This document shows, piece by piece, positions 6,350 to 12,234 of a stretch of DNA of 12,234 nt. The notes beneath the pieces are model-generated. The model had not been told where the DNA came from. It did no database searches and worked only from the letters and a program-made list of their open reading frames with translations. The stretch covers positions 1 to 12,234 of the forward strand of contig JBBITW010000108.1 in NCBI GenBank assembly GCA_037440525.1, in the 5' to 3' direction. Positions within the stretch are counted from its first letter, which is position 1; the number at the start of each line of letters is the position of its first letter. This DNA is from JBBITW01 sp037440525. Lineage in GTDB: Bacteria > Desulfobacterota > BSN033 > UBA1163. The translations under genes and the position numbers were made by a program.

Positions 6350-6467
6350 CAAACCAACCACTATTATTTTCGAGGTAATTATTTACTAAATTCAGAGTAA
6401 AGTATCTATACAACTTATATTTTAATTATCCCTCCGAATATTGTAAAGTGAACTAATCTCGTAACCC

Positions 6468-7052
6468 CTAAGGTCTCTTCCCTTTTGGGAGAGTCTTTCT
6501 CTCTTTTTGAGGAGTCTCAGGGCTGATATCTTTTAATCGAGCAAGTGGGAGGAGATAGAGCTTGTAAAATATCGGATCCACCCATAATCCGATTTCGGGT
6601 GCAACGTCTCCCACAAAACCTGAAAAGGAAGGAATATTATTATAGTGACTGAAATTTGAAGAAATATCTCTCAAGGATTTGTAGAGCTTGATCGCTTGTT
6701 GAATTTGATCAGGCTTTTCTTTCAGCAATACGATTTGCTCTATCCCTATCTCAATTGATTTACTATCTGACTCAAGTTTAGACATCCAGAGCCTTCCCTC
6801 CTGATACTTTATCCCCAACTCACCGCTCTGAATGGCACTGATAAGTTTCGTATTTATTTTCTGGACCTTTCCAAGTAGAAGGTTTATCTGATTTAATAAA
6901 TCTATCCTCTCTTTCTTTGAAAGCTCCTCTGTACCTGAGGAGACCTTTGATAGAAAATAACGTAGGTAATCCTCCTCTGAATAACAGACTTGATTAACAA
7001 CTATGATCAATAATAATATTAAGAAACAAAAAAATATTTTTAATTTCTCCAT
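6468..7052 (-). CDS. Secreted alpha-helical protein of unknown function
   Basis: 194 residues, not recognised. The N-terminus is a clear signal peptide: MEKLK, then a hydrophobic core (about residues 6-19), with probable cleavage after Ser25 (VCYS|EED). The mature part is mostly charged and hydrophobic residues with heptad-like spacing (about 30-130, for example ELSKKERIDLLNQINLLLGK), suggesting a helical bundle. A Gly/Pro-containing segment follows (about 137-160, FSGFVGDVAPEIGLWVDP), and a basic tail ends it. No cofactor or metal-binding motif stands out. It lies 37 bases downstream of the yqeC-like gene and before the xdhC leader, so it appears to be in the maturation operon although the other members are cytoplasmic. 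The ribosome site is weak. Confidence 0.75.
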   Translation of the reverse strand: MEKLKIFFCFLILLLIIVVNQVCYSEEDYLRYFLSKVSSGTEELSKKERIDLLNQINLLLGKVQKINTKLISAIQSGELGIKYQEGRLWMSKLESDSKSIEIGIEQIVLLKEKPDQIQQAIKLYKSLRDISSNFSHYNNIPSFSGFVGDVAPEIGLWVDPIFYKLYLLPLARLKDISPETPQKERKTLPKGKRP

Positions 7053-7089
7053 TTTTTCTATCCAATATCTGAAATCAAATTAGCTGTAT

Positions 7090-7938
7090 CTAAGAAAAAA
7101 TCACCCTTAGGATGGGAGGAACTAACTTTACCTGACCTAAGACAATCCTTTCAATCTGAGGATGTTTCCTATGAAGAATCCTCTCTGCAACCCTCAACCC
7201 AGAAGAGATGCCATCCCGAATATCCGACTTATTGATAAAGGCTATTAACCTCGCCGATGAAGGTGCCCCCTTGAAGATACCATATGGATGTGTAAACAGT
7301 ATAGCCATCGCCTCCTCTGTTATCCTTTCTCCCTTTGGGATCCCTGTTATTTTTGAGACCCGTTCTGCTTGAAATACATTTTCATCGTTAAGCTCCTTGC
7401 CCAAACCATCCAGTCCAAGTATGGCAACAACTATTGTTGTATTGGATGGAATGACAGGTTCTCCCTCCCTCGGAGCTTTTATCGGTCTCCTTGCAGAACC
7501 ATCTGCCTCAATAATCATTTCATCTATTATAGGAAGGCTCCATAGTTCCTCAATAAGCCCTGGAGAGACTCCTTTCAATTTCCCTGATTCAAGCCTCTCC
7601 TTCGCTATTGTAATATGCCTGTATTGATCAATTTGCCTATAAACAAAATCCTTAATCTTTTCTTCACTCGTATCCAGAAAAAGGTGTGGACTCTCTTCCG
7701 GAGTTGGTTCGAGAATCTTTGTTGTCGTTGTGGTAATTACCCTCTTCCCTTCACCAAGAAGATCGTGTGCGAGTCGAAACATCAGAGTCGTCTTACCCCC
7801 TGCACCTGTTAAACTCACCACTTCTCTCTCTCCTATACCTAATGCCTTTACAAGTGAAGATTTTGTCTCTTCTTCACTCCTACTCTCCTTTATAAAGCCT
7901 TCAACAATTGAATAGATTAGTTTTTGCTCAGGATCCAT
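7090..7938 (-). CDS. yqeC: YqeC-family selenium-dependent hydroxylase accessory protein
   Basis: 282 residues. Belongs by sequence pattern to the putative selenium-dependent hydroxylase accessory family YqeC, found with YqeB and selD in genomes using a labile selenium cofactor in molybdenum hydroxylases. A P-loop is clear: SLTGAGGKTTLMFRLA with GAGGKTT at 45-51, followed by VITTTTTKILEP. Further family motifs are IIEADGSARRPIKAP (about 142-155), VVAILGLDGLGK and the late FINKSD (about 234-239, G4-like NKxD). An NTP-binding role is expected; the exact biochemistry is not known. It starts 49 bases after the yqeB-like stop; no strong ribosome site is seen before ATG 7938. The first 37 residues are an extra helical N-terminus before the P-loop region. 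Confidence 0.9.
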   Translation of the reverse strand: MDPEQKLIYSIVEGFIKESRSEEETKSSLVKALGIGEREVVSLTGAGGKTTLMFRLAHDLLGEGKRVITTTTTKILEPTPEESPHLFLDTSEEKIKDFVYRQIDQYRHITIAKERLESGKLKGVSPGLIEELWSLPIIDEMIIEADGSARRPIKAPREGEPVIPSNTTIVVAILGLDGLGKELNDENVFQAERVSKITGIPKGERITEEAMAILFTHPYGIFKGAPSSARLIAFINKSDIRDGISSGLRVAERILHRKHPQIERIVLGQVKLVPPILRVIFS

Positions 7939-7987
7939 ATGATTTTAAATCACAGGGCAATAAATTAAAATTATGCTCTATCATAAA

Positions 7988-8803
7988 TCATTTATTGAAC
8001 CAGTATAAAATCGCCTCTAATACACCGCCCCCAATTGCCCTTGCCTTATCAGAAATGGTAAAACAGTGTTCCCTTTTTCCTCTTGGATCTATATCTCCTA
8101 CTTTCATCCCTTTTTTCACATCTATCCCATCGCGAATCAATCCCCTTACCACTCCGCTAATCTTTGCAATTACAGGATAATCATCAACAACAGCTACAAC
8201 TGTCCCTTTACTTACCCTCTCACCAATCGCCTTTTGAGCTTTGAATATACCGTTTTTCATAGTCCTGAGGACTCTCTCAATGCTATACCCTCCAATCTCT
8301 CCTGGAATTCCTGTATCAGGCTCTGCTCCTCCATCTAAAATCATTCTTCCAAGATTATGCCCGCGGTTTGTTTCTATCACAGCATGGACATCCTCACCTG
8401 CTTTAAACCCCGGGCCAAGTCCAATGACCAATGGTGCATCATCTATTCGAGTCCCGAGATTCTTCTTGGCTAAAATTGCATCGATGAGTACATCAGGTTT
8501 TAGAAATTTCCTCGTCTTCTTTCCTTCAGGGTCTATAAGGATAGGAATCTTACCATCTTCCCAAACAGAAGTTATCTCCTGAGGCCTTATTATAAATTTT
8601 GCAAAAACTCCCTCCACCTCCTTCTCACTATCATATATTGCTTCACAGAAGGAAACCTCCCTCCTTACTGCAAGTGGTTTAGAAATCTCAAGCATACAGA
8701 TTTTAAAATGGGATTGGTAAAGCCTGTGGGCAACACCACTTGCCATCTCACCTGCTCCACGGATTAATACCACAACCTCTTTTAGATTCTTAGGCGACCT
8801 CAT
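7988..8803 (-). CDS. yqeB: YqeB/EF2563-family selenium-dependent molybdenum hydroxylase protein
   Basis: 271 residues. Matches the family named after Enterococcus EF2563 and E. coli YqeB, a genomic marker for selenium-dependent molybdenum hydroxylases. Visible parts: an N-terminal Rossmann-like VVLIRGAGEMASGVAHRL (Gly16-Ala17-Gly18), MLEISKPLAVRREVSFCEA (Cys53), VLIDAILAKKN, VIGLGPGFKAGEDVHAVIETNRGHNLGRMI (about 126-155), and a C-terminal segment (about 190-245) with biotin/lipoyl-like spacing (GERVSKGTVVAVVDD, KGMKVGDIDPRG). It overlaps the end of the mocA-like gene by 14 bases and has its own GGAGGAG site before the ATG, so translational coupling is likely. The precise step catalysed is not established for the family. 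Confidence 0.93.
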   Translation of the reverse strand: MRSPKNLKEVVVLIRGAGEMASGVAHRLYQSHFKICMLEISKPLAVRREVSFCEAIYDSEKEVEGVFAKFIIRPQEITSVWEDGKIPILIDPEGKKTRKFLKPDVLIDAILAKKNLGTRIDDAPLVIGLGPGFKAGEDVHAVIETNRGHNLGRMILDGGAEPDTGIPGEIGGYSIERVLRTMKNGIFKAQKAIGERVSKGTVVAVVDDYPVIAKISGVVRGLIRDGIDVKKGMKVGDIDPRGKREHCFTISDKARAIGGGVLEAILYWFNK

Positions 8804-9440
8804 TTAATCTCCTCCCAAGTTTATTACAATTTTTTCCATTTGAAAATAACCTTCTCATTTTAACAAGATTTTTATAATCTTTCCATGTATCTATATCCTT
8901 CAATATACCTGCTGATCTCACCCGAACAGTTGTGACCTCATCAGGATGTTTCTCAACTATAGATCTCCCTCCAGTATCTCCCCTTAATCCTAACAATTCT
9001 CTCTCAAACCTTCGATGAAATATCACAGGGTTTCCTCTCTTCCCCTTGAAACAGGGAACGATAATACCTCCTCCTTTTAATGAGAAGGCATGAATCAAGG
9101 AATTAATAGTCCTTGTTTTGAGCAATGGCTGGTCACCCAATGCAATAAGGATTCCATGACTTCTTCTATCAATCCTCTTAAGCCCTCTTCTTATAGAAGA
9201 ACTCATTCCTTCCTTAAAATCCGGATTGATTGTAATTTTGACTTTTGGTCCCTTTGCCATAATGGATTCTGATTTCCCTTTATTATTTATAACCACTATA
9301 ACCTCTTTTACATCCGACCTAAGCAGGTTATCAAGACAGTATTCAAAGACCGTTTTTCCTCTCCAGGGAAGAGTGAGTTTATCAAACCCCATCCTTTTTG
9401 ACTCTCCAGCACCAAGAAGTAATGCCGAAATCCTTAGCAT
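8790..9440 (-). CDS. mocA: MocA-like molybdenum cofactor cytidylyltransferase
   Basis: Predicted to transfer CMP from CTP to molybdopterin, giving the Mo-cytosine dinucleotide used by xanthine-dehydrogenase-type hydroxylases. 216 residues from ATG 9440. MobA/MocA nucleotidyltransferase motifs: LLLGAGESKRMGFDKL (7-22), LGDQP (101-105, metal-binding Asp), GNPVIF (136-141), GDTGGR (154-159) and LKDIDTWKDY (180-189). The frame is open upstream to 9587, but that extension crosses a repeat element and the promoter at 9472-9500 would lie inside it, so 9440 is preferred. The C-terminal 20 residues (SNGKNCNKLGRRLNEVA) overlap yqeB. First gene of the minus-strand maturation operon. MobA (GMP transfer) is the alternative, but neighbours favour CMP. 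Confidence 0.9.
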   Translation of the reverse strand: MLRISALLLGAGESKRMGFDKLTLPWRGKTVFEYCLDNLLRSDVKEVIVVINNKGKSESIMAKGPKVKITINPDFKEGMSSSIRRGLKRIDRRSHGILIALGDQPLLKTRTINSLIHAFSLKGGGIIVPCFKGKRGNPVIFHRRFERELLGLRGDTGGRSIVEKHPDEVTTVRVRSAGILKDIDTWKDYKNLVKMRRLFSNGKNCNKLGRRLNEVA

Positions 9441-9471
9441 AGTATCTTTATCTCTTTTAAAATTATGAATA

Positions 9472-9500
9472 ATTAAAACCCCAATTTCAATTGATGTCAA
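9472..9500 (-). promoter_or_regulatory. Sigma-70-type promoter of the maturation operon
   Basis: The minus strand carries TTGACA (9495-9500, perfect -35), a 17-base spacer and TTTAAT (9472-9477, 5 of 6 to the -10 consensus). Transcription would start near 9465, about 25 bases before the mocA ATG at 9440. A second overlapping set, TTGAAA-17-CATAAT, lies 10 bases downstream. Confidence 0.65.
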
Positions 9501-9506
9501 GCAATT

Positions 9507-9557
9507 CCCCCTCACCATTCCCTCTCCCCCGAAGAGACTATGTCGTAATTCGACATA
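9507..9557. repeat. Dispersed repeat copy 1 with hairpin
   Basis: The segment starting CCCCCTCACC and running through GAGACTATGTCGTAATT resembles 12114-12160 (same order of blocks: CCCCCTCACC, CTCTCCCC, GAGACT.TGTCGTAAT). Its right end forms a 7-bp stem TATGTCG (9539-9545) with CGACATA (9551-9557) around TAATT. It sits immediately upstream of the mocA promoter. Confidence 0.6.
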
Positions 9558-9577
9558 AGAAATGAAACCAAATACGA

Positions 9578-9600
9578 CAAGGGACAAGCCCTTGCCCTAC
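9578..9600. repeat. CAAGGG/CCCTTG hairpin
   Basis: CAAGGG (9578-9583) and CCCTTG (9589-9594) form a perfect 6-bp stem with loop ACAAG, followed by CCCTAC. It directly follows the dispersed repeat and may be part of the same or another small palindromic element. Confidence 0.45.
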
Positions 9601-9685
9601 GTTTGTGATTCATTTAATTTCTCGTAGGCTTGCCGAACCATCATTCAAGATGTCATTTATTTTATACTTTAATTATTGCAGAGCA

Positions 9686-9766
9686 ATGAACTATAGAGAA
9701 ATTACAAGGAGGCTTGAAGCTTTAGGTTGCAAAGAAATTTCAATAATTTTTAAGTATTCCCCTTGA
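9686..9766 (+). pseudogene. hicA: Truncated HicA-type toxin remnant
   Basis: ATG at 9686 opens a 26-codon frame, MNYREITRRLEALGCKEIS followed by IIFKYSP and a stop. The first 19 residues match the usual start of HicA mRNA interferases (pattern M-N-x-R-E-I-x-R-x-L-E-A-L-G-C). The family should continue with a basic loop and the catalytic Gly-Ser-His segment, which is absent. The frame is lost exactly where a degenerate TTGACCCCT-like tandem repeat begins, so the gene was probably cut by a deletion or repeat insertion. No hicB antitoxin is seen nearby. It is too short to be active. Confidence 0.6.
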
Positions 9767-9797
9767 ATCCTTGACCCCTCGACCCCTTAAATCCCTC
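9761..9797. repeat. Degenerate 9-base tandem repeat
   Basis: About four imperfect units resembling CTTGACCCC (CTTGAATCC, TTGACCCC, TCGACCCC, TTAAATCCC). It abuts the broken end of the hicA remnant. Confidence 0.5.
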
Positions 9798-9823
9798 TTA
9801 TCTATATGATTAGTTTTAAATAC

Positions 9824-9862
9824 CTTTTCAGAGACCTCTAAAAATATAGAGTTCTGAAAAAG
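9824..9862. repeat. Imperfect hairpin at the edge of repeat copy B
   Basis: CTTTTCAGAG-AC-CTCT pairs with AGAG-TTCTG-A-AAAAG around an A-rich loop (14 paired positions with two small bulges). The right arm is also the first part of the dispersed repeat at 9850-9924. Confidence 0.45.
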
Positions 9863-9924
9863 TCCTCGAAAGACTTAGTAGGTTTGAGGCCTTTCCATGC
9901 CTCAATTAAAAATTGCTTGTAATT
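9850..9924. repeat. Degraded dispersed repeat, copy B
   Basis: Opposite-orientation partner of the copy at 33-120: AGTTCTGAAAAAGTCCTC (from 9850), AAAGACTTAGTAGGT (to 9883), and the AATTGCTTGTAAT block near 9911. It lies about 50 bases upstream of the plus-strand molybdoenzyme start. Apart from the hicA remnant and repeats, the 532 bases between the two divergent starts (9441-9972) contain no gene I can support, and I see no convincing plus-strand promoter. Confidence 0.55.
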
Positions 9925-9972
9925 AACCTTCCTGAATGTTATTAAAGTTTAGAGTATAGAAAGGGGATAGAG

Positions 9973-12057
9973 ATGGTTATAAAGACATTTTGTGCAAGAA
10001 TGGATCATGGTGGGTGTGGGATTTTGGTTCACGTAGAAGGTGGGAGGATTATAAAAGTTGAACCCGACCCGGATTCTCCTCTAAATAGAGGCACCCTCTG
10101 TGCTAAAGGTTATGCACAGATTGAGAGGCTAAATCACCCTGAACGTATCCTATTTCCTCTAAAGAGGAAAGGGGAAAGAGGAGAAGGGAAATGGGAGAGA
10201 ATCTCATGGGATGAAGCATTGGAGATAATAGTAAAAAATATTGATGAAATAATAAAAAGTGATGGGCCAGAGTCAATATCCTTTGCTCAAGGGACACCCA
10301 AAGGATTGGAACTCTTCTTATTACTCAGGCTCGCAAACCTCCTCCATATTCCAAACATTGCAACCCCTGGACATGTCTGTCATATGCCTCGTGAAACTGC
10401 ATCTATCATAACATGTGGATTCTTCCCTGTGCCAGATTATGATTACCCTCCCTCCTGTGTTGTTGTCTGGGGAAGCAACCTGTTTCAAACAAATGAAGAG
10501 GGTATTATCAGCTCCCAGTTGCAAAATGCCCTGAAGCGTGGATCAAAATTGATTGTCATTGACCCGCGAAAGTCAGGAGTTGCTGCGAGGGCAGATATCT
10601 GGCTCAGACCAAGACCTGGAAGCGACCTCGTCCTGGCACTTGGTTTATTAAAGGTAATTATAGATGAAGGAATCTACGAAAAGGGCTTTGTAGAAAACTG
10701 GACAAAAGGGTTTTTGAAACTCGAAGAACATCTTAAAAATTATCCACTTCGAAAAGTCTCTGAACTCACATGGATTCCAGAAGATCAAATTATTAAGGCA
10801 GCTCGTCTATATTCGCAGACAAAACCTGCCTGTATACAGTGGGGAAATGCACTTGAACATAATCTAAACAGTTTTCAGTGCGCAAGGGCATTATTGATTC
10901 TGATGGCTATCACAGGAAACTTAGAAGTTCCAGGCGGGAATGTGAATCGAACGGCTCCAGCAATAATGAGGCCTGGAGAACTTGTCCAGGTCAAAAAGTT
11001 CCCTGATAAGAGGGAAAAGATATTGAGTCCTCAGTTTCGTATGGCCAGCATGATGGGTTTTGTCCCTTCCCAGTTGGTAGTTAAAGCCATCCTGACCAAG
11101 AAGCCATATTCAATACGAATGATGTATATCCAGGGTTCGAACCCTCTGCTCAGTTATGCCAATGCAATGGAAACATACAACGCTTTAAAAAGACTAAATT
11201 TCCTCGCTGTCTCTGAAATCTTTCTAACTCCAACCGCTCAGCTTGCAGATATTATACTTCCGTCAGCAACAAACTTCGAATTTGACGATATAGGGCATTA
11301 TGGACTTCCCCACGGGTTTATCCTTGCACGACCAAAGATTGTGGAACCACCAGGTGAATGTTGGCCTGACTTAAAGATAATAAATGAAATGGGAAAACGC
11401 CTTGGGTATGGCCAGTATTTCTGGAATGATATGAAAGACTGTCTTGATGAAATCCTGAAACCCTCTGGTATGACCTATGATGATTTCAAGACCATCGGAA
11501 TCCTGAAGGGGAAATGGGAATATAAGGGTTACGAAAAGAAGGGTTTTAACACTCCCTCTAAAAAGGTGGAGATATATTCAGAGCAATTAAAAGATTGGGG
11601 ATATGAACCTCTTCCCAACTATCATAATCTTCCTGAACTGGATGAGGTTTCGGATGATCTCTCAAAAGGCTTATCTCTAATCTTTACATCAGCCAAGGAA
11701 CCTTTCTTCTTCCATTCTGCTTACCGAAATCTCCCCTCCCTTAGAAAATTATCCCCTGATCCCATTGTGCTCATCCATCCTGAAACAGCTTCACGTTTGG
11801 GTATCTCTGATGGGGATTGGGTTTCAATTGAGACCAAACGAGGAACAATCCGTCAGAAGGCAAAATTCGATCTGGAGCTGGATCAGCGAATAGTCATTCT
11901 AAGCTATGGGTGGTGGTTTCCGGAGAGAAAGGACTTGGAGCTTTGTGGCTGGAAGGAATCAAACATCAATATCCTTACAAGTAACGATCCCCCTTACGAC
12001 CCTGCAATAGGCTCAACAGCCCTCAGGTCTGTCCCATGCAGGATATATAAAACCTAA
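9973..12057 (+). CDS. Molybdopterin (Mo/W-bisPGD) oxidoreductase, acetylene hydratase-like
   Basis: 694 residues, DMSO-reductase superfamily. No Tat signal, so cytoplasmic. Domains in order: N-terminal Fe-S segment (1-60), MPT-binding domains with WERISWDEAL (74-83), the likely metal-ligand Cys136 in TPGHVCHMPRE, VVVWGSNLFQTNE (163-175), VIDPRKSGVAARADIWLRPRPGSD (195-218), IQGSNPLLSYANA (386-398) and FLTPTAQLADIILPSATNFE (417-436). A C-terminal dinucleotide-binding domain (about 568-694) ends in LRSVPCRIYKT. Block order and motifs resemble Pelobacter acetylene hydratase and related uncharacterised enzymes. The Fe-S motif is odd: C7-A-R-M-D11-H-G-G-C15 with Cys43, so the usual second Cys is replaced by Asp11 and the first is shifted one residue. 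AAGGGG lies 8 bases before the ATG. No electron-transfer subunit follows within the window. The substrate cannot be told from sequence. Confidence 0.93.
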   Translation: MVIKTFCARMDHGGCGILVHVEGGRIIKVEPDPDSPLNRGTLCAKGYAQIERLNHPERILFPLKRKGERGEGKWERISWDEALEIIVKNIDEIIKSDGPESISFAQGTPKGLELFLLLRLANLLHIPNIATPGHVCHMPRETASIITCGFFPVPDYDYPPSCVVVWGSNLFQTNEEGIISSQLQNALKRGSKLIVIDPRKSGVAARADIWLRPRPGSDLVLALGLLKVIIDEGIYEKGFVENWTKGFLKLEEHLKNYPLRKVSELTWIPEDQIIKAARLYSQTKPACIQWGNALEHNLNSFQCARALLILMAITGNLEVPGGNVNRTAPAIMRPGELVQVKKFPDKREKILSPQFRMASMMGFVPSQLVVKAILTKKPYSIRMMYIQGSNPLLSYANAMETYNALKRLNFLAVSEIFLTPTAQLADIILPSATNFEFDDIGHYGLPHGFILARPKIVEPPGECWPDLKIINEMGKRLGYGQYFWNDMKDCLDEILKPSGMTYDDFKTIGILKGKWEYKGYEKKGFNTPSKKVEIYSEQLKDWGYEPLPNYHNLPELDEVSDDLSKGLSLIFTSAKEPFFFHSAYRNLPSLRKLSPDPIVLIHPETASRLGISDGDWVSIETKRGTIRQKAKFDLELDQRIVILSYGWWFPERKDLELCGWKESNINILTSNDPPYDPAIGSTALRSVPCRIYKT

Positions 12058-12092
12058 GCTATTATATAAGACTAAAGCTTAAAGTTTGGTTC

Positions 12093-12105
12093 CTGAATTA
12101 TTCAG
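12093..12105. terminator. Small palindrome after the molybdoenzyme gene
   Basis: CTGAATTATTCAG is a 6-bp stem around a single central base, 36 bases past the stop. Such a tiny loop and the lack of a T-run make it a poor terminator; it may instead be a protein-binding palindrome or chance. Confidence 0.2.
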
Positions 12106-12113
12106 AAGCTCAT

Positions 12114-12160
12114 CCCCCTCACCTCAATCCTCTCCCCGCTGGGAGACTGTGTCGTAATCT
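12114..12160. repeat. Dispersed repeat copy 2
   Basis: Same block order as 9507-9550: CCCCCTCACC, CTCTCCCC, GGGAGACTGTGTCGTAAT. Here it leads directly into another palindromic repeat. The two copies bracket the plus-strand molybdoenzyme gene and lie in the same orientation. Confidence 0.6.
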
Positions 12161-12234
12161 CATTCTGAGGCTTTAGCCAAAGAATCTATGTTTTATAAGG
12201 ATTTGAATTCTATAGGTTCCTCGCTTCGCTCGGA
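12159..12234. repeat. Palindromic dispersed repeat, cut by window end
   Basis: Left arm CATTCTGAGG...AAGAATCTATG (12160-12189) and right arm CTATAGGTTCCTCGCTTCGCTCGGA (12210-12234) are imperfect inverted copies. The CCTCGCTTCGCTCGGA block is of the kind seen in widespread bacterial intergenic repeats that usually continue as ATGAC. The window stops before the right arm ends. Confidence 0.5.

Larger units (their letters stand above)
6130..6467 (-). promoter_or_regulatory. Structured intergenic region upstream of xdhC
   Basis: 338 bases with no supported gene. It contains a long imperfect inverted repeat (6215-6245 with 6307-6349), an internal hairpin (GGT-GGAA-TTTT-TTCC-ACC, 6254-6274), a 12-bp palindrome (6175-6186) and a 21-base near-direct repeat at each end (6147-6167 and 6377-6400). 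The position just before xdhC suggests an RNA leader, but a small transposon-like (MITE) relic would look similar. I could not match it with confidence to the Moco RNA motif or another riboswitch class. Confidence 0.45.

Noticed and set aside
7397..8582. Several plus-strand frames of 60-113 codons opposite yqeC and yqeB
   Set aside because: They are antisense shadows of well-supported genes with no start signals or recognisable domains.
9441..9587. Upstream extension of the mocA-like gene
   Set aside because: It contains the promoter and part of a dispersed repeat and is not similar to the family N-terminus.
9913..9945. Sigma-70 promoter for the plus-strand molybdoenzyme (TTGCTT ... TATTAA)
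   Set aside because: Spacing is about 21 bases and both boxes are weak; no GG-N10-GC sigma-54 site is present either.
1..12234. CRISPR array, tRNA, rRNA or intact transposase
   Set aside because: No regularly spaced repeats, no tRNA-like cloverleaf and no transposase or integrase motifs were found on either strand.

Overview
The window (about 40% G+C by eye) looks like a chromosomal segment of a strictly anaerobic bacterium, most likely in or near the Desulfobacterota. This guess rests on gene content and style, not on a search: a lysine 2,3-aminomutase, a set of selenium-dependent molybdenum hydroxylase accessory genes, a sigma-54 response regulator, a DMSO-reductase-family molybdoenzyme, and short palindromic intergenic repeats. 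No phylogenetic marker is present. Ten of the eleven confident genes lie on the minus strand between about 175 and 9440. One large gene is divergent on the plus strand (9973-12057).

Right to left on the minus strand: a good sigma-70-type promoter (TTGACA-17-TTTAAT, 9472-9500) starts a run of mocA-like cytidylyltransferase, yqeB-like, yqeC-like and an unknown secreted protein. A 338-base structured gap follows (6130-6467). Then come an XdhC/CoxI protein and an NtrC-class sigma-54 activator. After an AT-rich gap with a large inverted repeat come a degenerate receiver-only protein and a small Pro/Ala-rich lipoprotein. After an intrinsic terminator come a KamA-type lysine 2,3-aminomutase and a D-Ala-D-Ala-ligase-like ATP-grasp enzyme.

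Functionally there are three blocks. (1) MocA, YqeB, YqeC and XdhC are the known accessory set for insertion and maturation of Mo-cytosine-dinucleotide (and labile selenium) in xanthine-dehydrogenase-type hydroxylases, but no hydroxylase structural gene is in the window. (2) KamA plus the ATP-grasp enzyme suggests production of beta-lysine followed by its ligation to another molecule; this is inference. (3) The plus-strand enzyme is a Mo/W-bisPGD protein resembling acetylene hydratase and its relatives, with an unusual N-terminal Fe-S motif in which one cysteine position is aspartate.

The flanks of the minus-strand block are repeat-rich. A degraded repeat occurs in inverted orientation at about 33-120 and 9850-9924. 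A second short repeat occurs at about 9507-9550 and 12114-12160. A truncated hicA toxin remnant lies at 9686-9766. The window ends inside a palindromic dispersed repeat. No tRNA, rRNA, CRISPR array, intact insertion sequence or replication origin was seen.
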